From positions 3,720,001 through 3,784,000 of the forward strand of contig JAUKUA010000001.1 of assembly GCA_030549175.1 (NCBI GenBank): a DNA stretch of 64,000 nucleotides. Direction: 5' to 3'. The DNA comes from Lasiosphaeris hirsuta. Its lineage: Eukaryota; Ascomycota; Sordariomycetes; Sordariales; Lasiosphaeriaceae. The translations under genes and the position numbers were made by a program. Each line of letters opens with the position of its first letter. Within the stretch, counting starts at the first letter, position 1. The notes beneath the pieces are model-generated. The model saw only the letters and a list, made by a program, of their open reading frames with translations, was not told the origin of the DNA and made no database searches. Below, in pieces: positions 23,713-36,400 of this stretch.

Positions 23713-24323
23713 CTCAGGGACTCAATGTTGGTCTTGGGTTTGTGGGGGTGGCGGGGAGTTATGCTGGGCATCAACAGCGCTGTAACATCAAAGTTACCAA
23801 ACAGAAAGTGAGCGCTTCTTTCCGTAAAACATAAGCACGCACACCAATTAGTAGTTGGACTGCTTATAGTATTCAAATTCCCGTTGTCGTATCCTATCAC
23901 ACTCAATCGATCAACGACCCTTGAGATGTAATCCCCACCAATCAGTTTGATGACTAACATGACGACACACATTCCGGAAGGACCGCGCCAACGAAGTGAG
24001 CGGCAATATGTGTTAGGCAGGCTGCAAAAAATAAAGAAACGCCAACCAGATGCCTTCCCGGGGACTGAATCATGCAACAATAAAACCATGTCATCATTCT
24101 CTTCATCCATCCCCCTACCCCAAACTGCCTTCCGAAGAGCAACCCCCTTGAGAGCACTACCTCCCGTTTCCTCCTGCCCCAGATTACAAAGTCCTAGTCG
24201 CGCAGAAAAAGGATATCCATCTATATGCGAGTATAGGAAAAAGAAAAAAGCAAGGCCATGAGATTTGAGTAATCAAGCCAAGGAGGTTGGTGTTAAATAT
24301 GTATCCAACCAGAAAACAGCAGC
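23713..24323. other. Tail-to-tail spacer
   Basis: 3' ends of the acylphosphatase (+) and DUF726 (-) genes. Nothing else recognised. Confidence 0.5.
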
Positions 24324-27300
24324 TCAAGCAAACGTCATCGAAATCTCCTTCTCCTTACCGAACTCCTCATCGTCGTCAAAATCGGCCCATGGATTGGCTG
24401 AGACGTTAGGCGCTGTCTGCGCCGATTTTATTTCGGGCCTCGTGGGTGTCACTACTAGCGAAGGCTGCCGACTGTGACTGAAACCGTGAGGGGCGTCCTT
24501 CGGCGGTGGGCGCGGTGGTGGCGACTGTGATTGCGGCTTGGACTCTTCAAACGACGTGTCAAACGTCAGTTGAACCTCATCGTCCAGCTCATTCGCATTG
24601 CCGAATTTGGGGCTGCTATACTGATTGTAGTGATCCGTCTCGGCCTTGCTGGCTGGAAATGTCGGCGTTCGTTCGCTCGACATGCGAATCTCCCTGGACG
24701 GCTGTCGTTGGTGAGCTATAGAAGTCTTTCTCTGATGGGCTGGCCGATACTCGTTCTCGGATCGGTATTCGCCAGATGATCGGTAAGGCACAACCTCAGC
24801 GCTTATTGCCTCGCGGAGACTTGCCCGTGGTGTCCTTACGCGCGGCGGTAGACCTGGGCTGACACTTGGGCTGGGGCTGGCCTTCAGGTCGAGCTTCATT
24901 GGCGGAAGGGTGCTCTTGATCTCCCTAACCTGAAGCAGCTCCCCATCAATCTCACCGCTCTTGTTCTCCTGCTCCCTTGCAAGCTCCGCGCGGATGGCGT
25001 CAACGTCAAACAGTACGCCGTGGTTATTACCCTCCTTGTCCTCAGTCCTAGAGTTGGCACCGCCGTTCTTGTTCATGTCCTGGTACACCTCCCACTCTTG
25101 CTTCTCCAGCGCCTTCTTTTTGCGGAAGAAGCTAAATGCGCCACCCCTGGTGGCCTTGCCATCCTTCTGGAGCTCCTTTCTGGCTTCCTCAATTTCGTTG
25201 ATCAGCTCGCGTTGCCGCTCTTGGTGGTTTTCAGGATCTGGATCTTCGATTTCCGTGAACTCGTCGCTCTCAACCATCCAACCGCATTCGCGTAGCAGCC
25301 GAGGCATTGCCCTGCGGTAGTCCATATGACCGGCTACGAACTCTTGAACATCTTTGTTCTCCAACCCGGGAACGTCCTCAATGGGTGCCAGGCCAGCAAC
25401 GCGCCTGATACCACCATTCGTTAGACGGAATAAATATCCCAGAATCCAATCGTTACGGTTATACCCGTTCACGAAGCGGCCCGAAACAACGGCGCGAGCG
25501 CGAAGGTACTCGTCATGGGAGACGACAACAGGGCTGCCAAAGAGGTACACATTCTGCACAAGACCAAACGCGCCTTTCTTAGCGAGCTCCTTGAGGCAAG
25601 AGAATATTACTCGACTTCCCAAGGAGTAGCCCACGAGAGTGACAGGGCGGGTGCCAAGGTTCCGGTCAACCAACGAGTCGGCCAAGATGAGGCCAGCCAT
25701 GGTGGCGCGATCAAGAGACACGGCCCAAGGGTTGTCAATCAGGTAGGACAACTTAGTGAGCACAACTGGCAGCTGGAGCGCAGCCATTAGGCCAACCAGG
25801 ATGGTGCTGCCAAGAACTTGTTGAAGACCCTGCGTGAGAGCCTAGACAAAGCGGTCAGTACGAGTACGGTATAGATTTGGGAGTAGGAAGGGCTCACCTC
25901 GGTCGCGAGAATATTGATGGTATCACCCATGCTAGTTAGCATCTCTGGCTCCCAGAGGACGGAGTAGAGGTCGCCCATAACCGGGTCCACGGTGCTGTAT
26001 GGTAGCCGGACGTCATCAACCTTACCCGTCATCCACCCTGAAACGGTGACAATTAGGTTTACCCGCTTGTTATTATGCAGCGGCCGGTACTCAAAGGTCT
26101 TGACGGACCCCGTCCTCCGGTCGGCGGCCCTGACGCCAATGACACTGCCCGATGCCGCTGCACTGGATGTGATAATAGCAGCACCTCCAGCACCCGCTAG
26201 AAAGCTAGTTGTCCCGGTGACGCCAATGGTGGTGAAGCCCGCCGCCAGGCCAGCTCCAATCACGGGGGCAAGTAGGCCTGCTGACAGGCCGATGACAAGA
26301 CCACCTCCAACTGTGGCAAGTCCCATCATCACGTAGCGGCGCCTGAGAGCAAGCTTACGCCGATTCTCCATATGATCGTCCTCATTCCAGTTCTCCTTTT
26401 CAGCGTTTTGTTGCATTTCTAGCGCATCCGTCACCTTCTTCTCAAATCTACAGATGTCGACCCACGGAATCTCCAGGTCTTTCGCGACTCTTTCGAGTAG
26501 CACTCTGGATCTCGAGTCGTATATAGAGTCGGCAATGAGAACAAGGAACAAGTCGCAGAGTACTGTCCACCTTAGATCGATGTTGATTTTCTGCGAAGTT
26601 TCCATCTGTGACGGCGTTCGGACGGGAGCCGAGAGTTTTGTGGTTTCGTGGGCTTCGTAAGGTGGCGGCGGCTCTGCAGCCTCCTCTATATCGGGCGAAA
26701 TAACAGAGGTAGGCCTTGACGACTTGCCGCTGCTTGTATTAGACGATGCCTTGTTTGACGTTGCCTTGTCCGATGATGACTTCTCCTGCTCTTCCGCCAT
26801 TGGGTTCTTGACTCTTGCGTTCGCCATAAGAAGTGGGGTTAGGTCCTGCGGCATGACACCGTGGGCACTGAGCTGCTCGATCATGATCTGCTCCGCCGGG
26901 CTGATGTCCATGTGAGCATACAGCCGAATCATCATCTTCTGGCTCCACATTCTCATACTCTCGGCGGCGATACCTAGCTCCCTTTTAGTCTTCTTTGTAT
27001 GCTTCACATCATCAATCTCCTTCACCATGGCGGATAGCTCCAGTCTAGTAAGACCCACGTAGGCAATCCTCTGGCCTTCGGTGAGTAAATCCTTGGTGGC
27101 CTGCAGCTGGCTCACGGCGTCTCGCTGTGCATCGTCCTCATCTGTCACAGCTGTTGTCAAGCCCTTGTCTTTGAACAGATATTGGGTGTTTTCGTCCATG
27201 CTGGTAGCTGACTCGGCATCATCATCAACAAAGACCCTCGTGTATCCCTTGCCGGCACCTCCAAGCCCCGCATAGCCGTATGATTCATCCTCAGCCTCGG

Positions 27301-28216
27301 TGTATTCCTTGGCAATGAGCTTGTTATCGTCGTTGTAAAGGTCGTAGGGTGCATAAGCAGGCATCACCTGCCAGTCGGTGTCCTCATCGTCGCCCTTCTC
27401 GGGTTGTTTTGTTGAGAGATGCTGGTGTGAGAACTCAGAGGCGACAGCACCCTGCCCCTGAGCCACAGTCGCATCGCTCTTTTCACGGCTGTGGTTGGCC
27501 TTTGACTGTTTCTGTTCGGCTTCTTTGGTCTTGATTGCAGCTTGGTCTTGATCTTTCGGAGAGTGTTCGCTTTCCTGCTTGTTGCTTTCGGCGCCTTCGG
27601 ATGTCTTGACAGGTTCTTCATGCTCCAGTTTCGTCTGTGGCTTGGTGTCCCCCGACATTGTATCCAGTGCTCGTGTTGCCGCTTGCGATATCTCGTCGGA
27701 GTTCTCGGGGACCTTCGCATCGCCCGGGGCGGCGACTATTGGTAGTGCTGTCGGAGTGTCGCGATTCTCTTCGCCGTCGACCCGGGACACAGCATCTGAC
27801 TGGGGCACTGACACGGCATCTTTGAAGTCTTCCTCGTCACTGCTCAAGTCCGTGTCGTCGTCGGTATTTCCGATCTTTAAGTCCTTCTCTGTCGAGGCAA
27901 TCGGTGCCTTGCGAGTCCCATCCGGTTGCTCCTTTGCATCCTTTCCGATGTTGGTGCTCGCTTTCGGGCTCGGATGATGGTTGGTGGGGATGTATGCGTC
28001 GGTTTCTTCCGCCGATGGCGGGATATATTTCTTGATGGGCAAACCGAAGTCGTCGAGCTCAGGAGCCTCGACGGCCATGTTGGCAGTGGCGGTGGTCCTG
28101 GCTTCTGGTGTCGGGTTTGTGGCCGGGGTCTGGTGCAGCCCCTCGCGGGCCTGAGTCGCGGGTGGCCCGTTGTTAGCTGTGTCGCTGCCAGCCGCACCTG
28201 GATCGAGTACCGGCAT
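24324..28216 (-). CDS. DUF726 (TMCO4/YFL034W-type) membrane protein with an alpha/beta-hydrolase motif
   Basis: Two exons (28216-25898 and 25841-24324) give 1278 residues. The 56-base intron joins INILATE to ALTQGLQQVLGSTILVGL. The first 330 residues are acidic, Glu/Ser/Lys-rich and probably disordered. The conserved core follows: GQRIAYVGLTRLELSAMVKE, then the DUF726 region with a Gly/Ala-rich hydrophobic hairpin (GLVIGLSAGLLAPVIGAGLA), FEYRPLHNNKRVNLIVTVSG, and the nucleophile elbow VGYSLGSRV (Ser near 846) followed by YLFGSPVV. The family includes human TMCO4 and yeast YFL034W. The lipase-like GxSxG suggests an ester-hydrolase fold, but the substrate is not established to my knowledge. The last 350 residues are low-complexity with Pro-rich patches. 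Gene neighbours do not inform on function. Confidence 0.9.
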
Positions 28217-29038
28217 GGCTGTTGGCTATTGTCAAAACAAAAGGGATAGGCAACTCGAACGCAGACGCAGATCCGGCCCTCGCGACCGGCGGGCAATTCT
28301 CTGCTGGTGGGAGATCACGTCAGGGGGTGGACAACGGTGTGTTTCAAAAGGTGCGAATCGAGGGATTCGCGGACCACTTCTTTGTAGCTTCCAGCGGCGG
28401 GCTCATCAAACAAGCGATTGCGACAGGGGGGCCCAATGGCAAAGTCATGCCCGGCGCTGCCCTGCGACCTCGAGCGCAACAACACAACAACCTATGCAAC
28501 GGGGAAACACTTTTGAAAGAAGCAAGACGGAGAGACAGCGATGGAGATGATATGGTTGTGCATATGTTCCCGGCCTACGTCAGCAGTTGCAATATGATGT
28601 CTTGGCGAAGGTCTCTCCCAAGGGACCTGGGCTCCTGTGGACTCCACCGCGCTGCCCGTGTCTTGGTGTGTTCCAGGGCATGGACAAGCTGGGCTAACGA
28701 CAGCCCAGGTTTCCCCACATTTTCCGCCGCCCAAGAACAGCAACACCCCAGCCCATCCAAGCCCATGGCGGGCCTTAACACTCCATGTTACTACGCCCCA
28801 TTCAATAATATTCAGCTTCAGGCCGACCACTTACATACACTCAGCACTGGACGGCATAAGTACGCTGTTGATATTTTATCCTTCCAGCCCCCCCTAGCAA
28901 GCAAGAAACCAAGAGTCGCCCATGTTTGCACACCACTTGTCAGTGCTTGTATAAACTCCCGAGGTTCTGCACCCTGATACTAAAAGTAAGGTAGGTTTCT
29001 CTAGTGTTCGGATTGCTGTGCATACACAGATCCCAAAT
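28217..29038. other. Spacer upstream of the DUF726 gene
   Basis: Promoter of the minus-strand DUF726 gene plus the 3' region of UTP23. A 251-codon plus-strand open frame (28222-28977) is present but looks like chance: no domain, poor composition. Confidence 0.45.
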
Positions 29039-30168
29039 TCAGTCCTCCGCACCTACCACAGCCTCCGCCTGTTGGTTTTCAGCCCGGGTCTCCACCTGGG
29101 TCTCCCCCTCGTTGTCGGCACCCTCCGTTGTCTTGGCTTTCTTCCGGCGCTTTCGCTTGGCCTTTTGCGGCTCTGCTGACGCTTCCACATCGGCGTCTGC
29201 GGGTTTTCTGGGTTGCCGCTCCTCGGTTGTCTGTAGTTTGGCTTTCTTGACTGCCAGGGGGTTTGGTTGCTTCTTGCCGTAAGCCTTCTTCTTCTTCTCT
29301 TTCGGCTCTTTGCTGGCATCTCCCGGGTTGCCCCCTTCTTCCTCGTCGCTAGAACTATCCCCTTCGTCCTCGCTGTCCTCTCTCTTTCTCTTGGACTGCC
29401 TGAGAATCCCATCCGTAAATCTACAAACCGGTATCAGTACTCAGAAAAATGACAAGATCGGACCAACAACGGAACGTACTTAGCCCTTTCCTCACGCTCT
29501 CTGACCTTCGCCGACGAAGCGGCCATAGGTTCAAGGATCTGCCCATCTCTGTTAGCATCGTACTATGCGTGAGTGATGACCATTGACTTACCAAAACACC
29601 CCTCTTCACATACATGAGTGGCGTAGGTATCACTGACCGCAGCTTCTCTCTCTGTTCGAAGTAATATCGTCAGCGGTCGCGCAGGGTAGCAAAGAGCAAG
29701 CAAACATACCAGTGAAACGTCTTGGGTAGCCACGAGATAACGAAACTTGTTCTGCCCGTTTTGCTTAGGATCTACTACCGACATCACACACTCGTGCTCA
29801 GGCAGAGGGTCCTCGTCCATGAGATGACCGCATCGCCGCCTCTCAAACGTCTTTGCCCTCTCAATGGCGCCAGCGACGGCCGGGTCCCTGTCGGGTCCAA
29901 CGTTCTTGTTATAAAGCGCCCGCTAAAGTAATGTTGTTAGCGCGGCAAGTTATCGTACACTAGCGCAGAGACAACCTACAATGGAACATTGTGTGATCAT
30001 GGGTTTCAGGTTTTTGGTAGACAACGTCTTCTCAAACAGATGGATCACGTCCACCTTTAGCGTGTCCATGATAATGTCGCTGGTCATCAGAAGTTGGTAA
30101 GGCTGACGGAAGCCGAGGAACTCAAATGAGCGCATCAGCCGCTTGTACTGCTTTGTTCGTTTTCCCAT
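29039..30168 (-). CDS. UTP23: rRNA-processing protein UTP23
   Basis: Five exons (30168-29980, 29922-29710, 29651-29592, 29538-29480, 29420-29039) give 300 residues. Utp23 is a PIN-domain member of the small-subunit processome, related to Fcf1/Utp24, acting in early 18S rRNA maturation and snR30 release in the nucleolus. The start MGKRTKQYKRLMRSFEFLGF and the block LKPMITQCSI|RALYNKN are diagnostic. A CCHC zinc motif is visible (RRCGH … LPEHECV), then FRYLVATQDVSL|REKLR and the PIN end VPTPLMYVKRGVLILEP-like. The tail is Lys/Glu-rich with the conserved motif PNPLAVKKAK. Most acidic PIN residues known from Fcf1 are replaced, as usual in Utp23. All four introns are 51-59 bases with in-phase junctions (last one AA|A). 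Confidence 0.94.
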
Positions 30169-30903
30169 TTTGTTGCGGACCGATGCTCTGTGGGTATAAC
30201 CTGGTTGAACTCAAACAAAACGCGCGGGAAAGCGGTCTGGCGAGACTTTAGTAGATAGAGGCAATGCGCCCCGGTGATAAAGTGAAATGTCTAAGCCCAA
30301 CGCGTGACTCGGCAGCGAGGGAAGGTGCTAACGTCAAGAAGAATGAAATAGGGCAGGCCCAGTTCCTCAGTGATGAGATGCTCAGATCTTTGGGATGGAT
30401 CCAAAAATTTCCAGTTTTGCCCCACCTTATCGTGCCGCCTGGCGGCTTGCATTCGGCCCAGCTGCACGCCTTGTCTTGGCAGAACCCCTTCAGCCTCAGG
30501 GCTTCACGGGATATCCTTGGCACCTATTTGATAACATTGTTTAATAGATTAGTTATTGTCGTCAGTCGCTATCGCTAACATCTATTCATCTCGACTCTGT
30601 CTCCGCTCTCTGTTGCCGGCGTCATCTCAACCCAAGTCAAGCCTCGCAAACAAGTCTCAGCCTACACCTTGACGCCGAATCCCAAGCCCAAGATCATTGC
30701 TTTGCCCTGTCCCGTCCTGCTACATTTCAGCTACCCCCTATGTGGTATTTCTAGTCACTATTGTAGCACCAGTTTTAGTCAAAAATGCACGCAGAAAAAC
30801 AACAAAATAGCATCATCCCCATACTCCGCATATTCCGTACTTCCTCTCCCCTGTCCGTGTCATGTTCCCCCGGGTCCCAGACCCCCCGATAGCCTACACA
30901 CGT
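30169..30903. other. Spacer between UTP23 and the PTC7 gene
   Basis: UTP23 promoter side and PTC7 3' side. The plus strand is C/T-rich at 30580-30760. No gene recognised. Confidence 0.5.
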
Positions 30904-32374
30904 TCAGTCATTCTTCCTACACAATGCAGCAACGACACTAATATCATCCATTTTCCCTGCCATTCACTGTCAGTTCCGCGTTCCCAAATAGTCAAGAGTG
31001 TATGGAGCTGAACTCACCACCCTCGCTTGCTAACCCTTCTTCAATCGCATGCTCCATAAACGGGCTCTCGGCAAATGGATCCATGGCAATCACCTTGGCC
31101 GCCTCCATAAGTTCCTCGGCGACAAAACCCATCTCGCTGTCGTCAGAAGTCAGACCGCGGCCTTTGGCCGCGTCTCCAGCCCGCCACCGCGACACACTCT
31201 CGCTGACTTTATCAACAATCTCATGCGCCCATAGATTGTCAATCACGCCGTCCGACAAGGCCAACACCACGTCGCCCTCACGGATTGGCACCTCATCAAC
31301 AACAGCGCACGTGGCTGGTGTATCGGGGCTGTTGGTGCCCAGCTGTCGTGGGCAGTCGAACCAGTGCCATTGTTCCGTTGACTTGAAGACAAGCTCGCGA
31401 GTTGACGGGCGAACGACCATGACCTGGGAATCACCGAGGTTGGTGACGTAGAGGAGTGGTTCGACCGTGCGGTCGGGTGCCTGACGGTAATGCAGCTGTG
31501 CCCCCGCCGCCGTCGTCGTGCCCTGCCAGTCATTTGGGGCGCTGGTTGCCTCCACCGTCTGCTCGTACGCCCGCTGGAGGTAGGCTATAGGGTTGGGCTT
31601 GCCCCCCTCTCCTTGCCTCACGGCATCCTCAAAGACAGCCGTAGCCCAGTAATGCAAAATCAGCCTCGCCCACAATCTGCCCCTCCTATTAGCCCCGCAT
31701 CTCTCAACCCCAATCGCGTGCAAGGGGGGGGAAACTCACCCGGCATGCCCCCTTGGCCGGGTACTCCATGCCCCCACCCCATCATCCACACAGATGAACC
31801 GGTCACTTGCAAGCACGGCGTCGTCCCCGTTCGTAAAGCCGCGTATTAGTTGGCCGTCGACGTACACGCGGCGGTCTCGGATGCGGTCATGCGTGCTCAG
31901 CGCGTCACTAAAAGAGCCCGAGGGCGGCGACAAAAACGGCGGGGGGAATGGGCGCGGCGGGCGCTTAGCAAAGAGAGCAATGCCCGTGTCAAAGCGGTAG
32001 GGCAGGCGGGGTAAATGCGGTGGGGTGTCGGGGTCCGAATCGGTGGTTGTGGCTGTGGTCGTAGTCGTGGTCGTAGTGGTGGTTGTGATTGAATGCGGTG
32101 TGTTGAGGGCGGTGCTGGGGAAGAGCGGTCTCGCCGCGGTGAGGAAGCCGAGGCGCTGCTGCTGTTGCAGCGGCAGCCTTAACGATTCTCCGAGTCCTCG
32201 CTGCAGGCTCCCCAAGCCGTCCCGGTAGCCGAGAAAGCCCCCGAACCGGCGAGAGGAGGGAATCGCCGCCGTTGCTGCCGCCACCGTCACCGTCACCGTC
32301 ACCGCCGCCCGTAATGCTGCTGCATGTGGTGGAGGAGTCGAGGAGGTCCGCAGTCGGATAGGTAGTCTCCTCAT
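30904..32374 (-). CDS. PTC7: PTC7-type mitochondrial PP2C protein phosphatase
   Basis: Three exons (32374-31740, 31676-31018, 30956-30904) give 448 residues. Ptc7 is a mitochondrial PP2C Ser/Thr phosphatase; in yeast it activates coenzyme Q biosynthesis by dephosphorylating Coq7. The N-terminus (MRRLPIRLRTSSTPPPHAAA) is a basic, acid-free mitochondrial presequence. A low-complexity linker with 11 consecutive Thr lies near residues 92-102. PP2C metal-binding motifs are present: CVDDGVGAW (about residue 200), NLGDSQVMVV, ALSDGVIDNLW and, only after the last splice, the terminal DDISVVAALC. Family sequence HAG|LWARLILHYWA sets the acceptor at 31677 (GGGGCAG) rather than the nearby TAATAG. The last intron junction (GGTG|GG AAA) adds KMDDISVV, without which the last Asp of the active site would be lost. 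Confidence 0.93.
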
Positions 32375-33450
32375 TCCAGCGGCGCGCGCGCGAATTTGTG
32401 TGTCGAGGTGCTAGCGAGCAGCATTCGAGGAGCGATTATCGTAGGCGTCACGTTTTGCAAAGCTCAAGATATTGACACTGATGTCCGGGGCCACAACAAT
32501 TCTCCAAGTCCGGAGACTTGTTGGCGGTCTAATGAGAAAGAGGAAGCAAGACAAGCGTTCGGGCTTTGGGTAGTCGCATGCCTGGCTTACCTTATCTTAT
32601 CACTCCACTTACACCAAAACCACCAGTGAACCCCAGCGTCCGTGAACTTCAATATTCGCCCCCCTGAAGTGCATGCTAGCGGGCCGTTAGAACCGTAGTG
32701 GGACCGTAGTGGGAAATCACAGATGCTAGCCTGGGACGGCTTCCTCTAGCTTCCGTCTAGCCCATGCATCAACACAATCAAGCACATGCCGAATCTAGGG
32801 AGAGGTGAAAAGAGGACTTCAATTTGGGAAAACTGGAAACCCTGGACGGCGAGCTCACCTAAACCTAGGCAAAGTGATAACCTAATATTTACTAAGCCGG
32901 CACCCAACCGAACCATGCCTCACGCGCCTCTCCATGAAATACCGTTGAGACAAATCATGCAAGCAACATGGTTCCAATAGGCATCGTGATACGTCTAGAA
33001 ACCTATTGTAAAAAACACCTAGTCACTTCCACTGATACACCCCTCTGGTTAGGTAATGAATGTTGCGTCATGCTTGAAACGAGAAAAAGAATCCAAGAAG
33101 TTTGGCACATGTCTTGGGTACAGACAATCCGGTGTAGCTAGTTGGTGACCTGGGTACAATGCAAAAGAAAAGAATACAAGACAGGAAAAAAACCTAAATC
33201 CAACACAGGGTATAAGATCGGAATCCATTCGTCCCGAATCATCACCTATAGCCATCCGTAGCCTAAGAATAAGGCCTGAAAAGTTTCTTCCATGCGTGCC
33301 CCTCATCTCTCTCCAATCCAAATAACAGTGTCTTAAACTCCACCATCGCCGATCAATGCATCCATTTCTTTCGGCTTGTCCCGACTTATGCTCGTTTTAA
33401 TTCGTGTCAGACTCAAATCTCCTTCTCAAATCCTTGACGGCAACCTTCTC
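32375..33450. other. Spacer between PTC7 and CAF120
   Basis: 1.08 kb with no recognised exon. It holds an 11-base direct duplication (ACCGTAGTGGG twice, about 32692-32713) and an AT-richer part at 32870-33200. Confidence 0.45.
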
Positions 33451-36400
33451 CTAAAAGGGACCTTGATACGGCGGTCGACCCGGCGTCCCTGGTCTCGTCC
33501 CAGTTTGCGTCCCACCAGGGGTGTATTGACCTTGCGGTGGTGTCTGAAAACCAGGCGACTGCGGAGGAATCCTTTGCATTCCTGCGCCAATGTTCGGCCC
33601 AGGAGGCTGGGGGAGAGGACGCGCCTGCATGTTACTCATGCTCTGCTTGTTCCACACCCCTCCTGGTGTAAATGTCTGGGCATTTTGGGCGGCGCTGTAT
33701 GAGCCGGGCGGCGGGGACATCATTTGTGGCCGCTGTTGCGGTTGTGGATGTCCTGTAGGGGGAGACTGATAGCCCTGTCCTGGACGGCCCGGGTTCGTCC
33801 CACCACCCATCATACCGGGACCCGGGCTCATATTCCGCGTGTTCATCACACCCATCGAGGGAGAATACACTGAAGGCGCACCACTCCCCATCACTCCCAT
33901 CGAAGCTTGTGGGCCTACGTATCCTTGCTGGGCGGCCAATTGAGCTTGTTGTTGGGAATATGCAACCTGTGCCGCACGGTGGGCTTGTTGATTTTGCTCA
34001 CGATTTCTTTGGTCGATGGCCTGTGCCACCGCTTGTCCGCCAATGCCCTGCATCATCTGCGATTTTTCGCGTTCCCTGATTTCAATAGCCCCAACAAGCC
34101 CACCTGGTTGGCTGGGATGGCCTCTGTTCCCACTCAGCGCGACCAGTGGGCTACCGGTGACACGGGCAACATGTTCTTGTTCTCGGGCAGACAGATAAGA
34201 CGACACTTCACCGTTGGATAAGGCAGCTACTGTTCCCTGACTTACGGGCCGCCCATTATGAAGCAAGTCGGCCGAGTTGTGCCGCGAATGACTGACCGGG
34301 AGCTTTCGAGGCGAAGTGGGTGTTCTAGCCCTGAGCTCGGTTAATGTGTTCGCCGAGTGATTGCGTTGATGCGAGTACACGGGCGTTGCAGCTGCTGCAG
34401 CGGCTCGCTGTTGAACAAACTGCTCGGGCGATACCACATTTTCTGCCAGCAGCGGGCCAGGGGCACCACCCGGTTGCCACGCGACAGTTCGACGAATAGT
34501 ATCATCCGACTCCTGACGAAAGTGGATAGGGGATGCCCTCTCGGGCGTAGGTCCAAATGCATGCTGTTGATGCGGCATAACTCCTGGATGGGCTGGGGGC
34601 GCGGCTTTGGAAGCGGCGTAATTGATTGTCCTCCCAAAGTTGATGTCTGGGATGCCGTACTCGGAGGAGTTCGGTAGAAATCCCGGACTAGAATCGTTTC
34701 CAGTTGTCTTCAATACACCAGCGCGCGGACGGTCCACCGACTCTTGGGTATCAGTGGACCGCCGGGTGCTAGCGTAATCTGGGCTCGCCGTAGAGGAAGC
34801 GTCGTCGTAGTGACTACTCGCCAAACTTCTGTCACTATTTTGGCGGCGAGGATTATGAGGCGGAACTGGTGGGGGGGCTTCCGAAGACTGCGATTTAGCA
34901 TAGGACTCTTCGCTGAAATCCTGTTGTGGGGTGTGAATGCCACCGCTATTAGGAGGCTGAGGAAGAGGACGAGGTGAGCCCGCGCCCTCCGGCCGTTGTA
35001 AACTTGTTGTCCGTTGCGGAAGAGGCTTCCTATTGATCGGCGGTGATCTTGGTGGCCCTTGAGGCGGTCGCTGCATCACTTGGCTGGGCGGCGGTGTGCG
35101 GCGAGGACCAGAGGGCGGGCCCCTTGGGTGATATGGCGAGTAGCCGTCCGGCGTGCCTTGACGGGTAGGCCCCGTACGTGGATCACGCTGTTGTCCTGGC
35201 GGAAAAGCGCGTGGATCATTAGGGGGGCCGCCCATATAGTGACCGGGGCGGAAAGAGGGAGGGCCGCCAGACGGGTTTGGCCCTGCCAGTGGAGATTTGG
35301 ATCGTTTCTGAGCGAGGCCCATGTCTGGCGGTGGAAGCCCTGGAGAGGGGCGAGATGAGTTGGTATAGATTGGTGATGTCAGAGCTTCACGAGATCCATT
35401 GAAATTAGCATTTATCCCCACGGAACTGGCGCTGGTTTGTGTCTGTACCGCTGGACCTCGCAGGTCTGTTTGCTCTGGCGGTGAACCTACCGCCGCTTCA
35501 GCGAGCTTGCGTTCCGCAGGCTCATCCGAAAACGCCGCTAGGTTCAAACCACTAGCAGTGACAAGTTGAGACAAAGTCGTGCTTGATAAGCGGCTGGTTT
35601 GCCTACGTAAGTCTGGTGAGTGATACGGTGTTTGCTGTGGCCTGGAACCCGCGCCGTGTGCGAATGCTGGGGGAGCATTGACGGGCTCCGGAGTCTGCAT
35701 GCGCTGCATCTCGCGCAGATTTTCCACCGGCCCCTTGGTCTGCCTCTCATCGTCGGAGCTGACTCTTTCAGGTGTAGAAGCAAGATCAATGGCAAAGGCC
35801 GCCGCGCGGTCTTGAGTCCGGATTGATGGAATCATGTCCGGGCCCTCCAAAGCGAGCGAGGGAGGAATATTCCCGATCTGTGTATCCGAGGAATTGCGGG
35901 TGTGACGAGAATGCACTGCCATCGCGGATGGTGCACGCTCCCTACTAGGGTCCGGAGGCGCTGAATCAGTGCGAGGTCCCGCCTGTGACAGTGACATAGA
36001 CCGCGAGCTTCTAGCGGAGACAGCTTCGTCGGCGAAACCAACACGCGGGCGAGCAGTAGGGGGGTTTTGAGGGCCGAAACTCAGCCGTTTGCTGCTGCGG
36101 CTTGCGCTACGGCCTTGTCCCTTGGCGCCCTCCTCGACGGCCGTCATGCGTTGACCTGTCAACTCCTTCATTTTCTTCCTCCATTCCCTTTCCGACCACG
36201 CCGAGTTTCCATCAGTCAGAATCAGCTGGCTGACGTCCAATATCTCGAGGTAGCCATATCTCTTGTGCTTCGGCATCGCAAACATCAAAGAACGAGAGTC
36301 GAGGACGCTCGCGACAAGCCGACCAGGCCGGCCATATAGGCCGAATGTGTCCCAGGTGGGAAATAAGAAACGAAGAAGCATCTCGAAGCCGGCTACCGCA

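Noticed and set aside
28222..28977. 251-codon plus-strand open frame upstream of the DUF726 gene
   Set aside because: No recognisable motif, irregular composition, lies in a promoter region.
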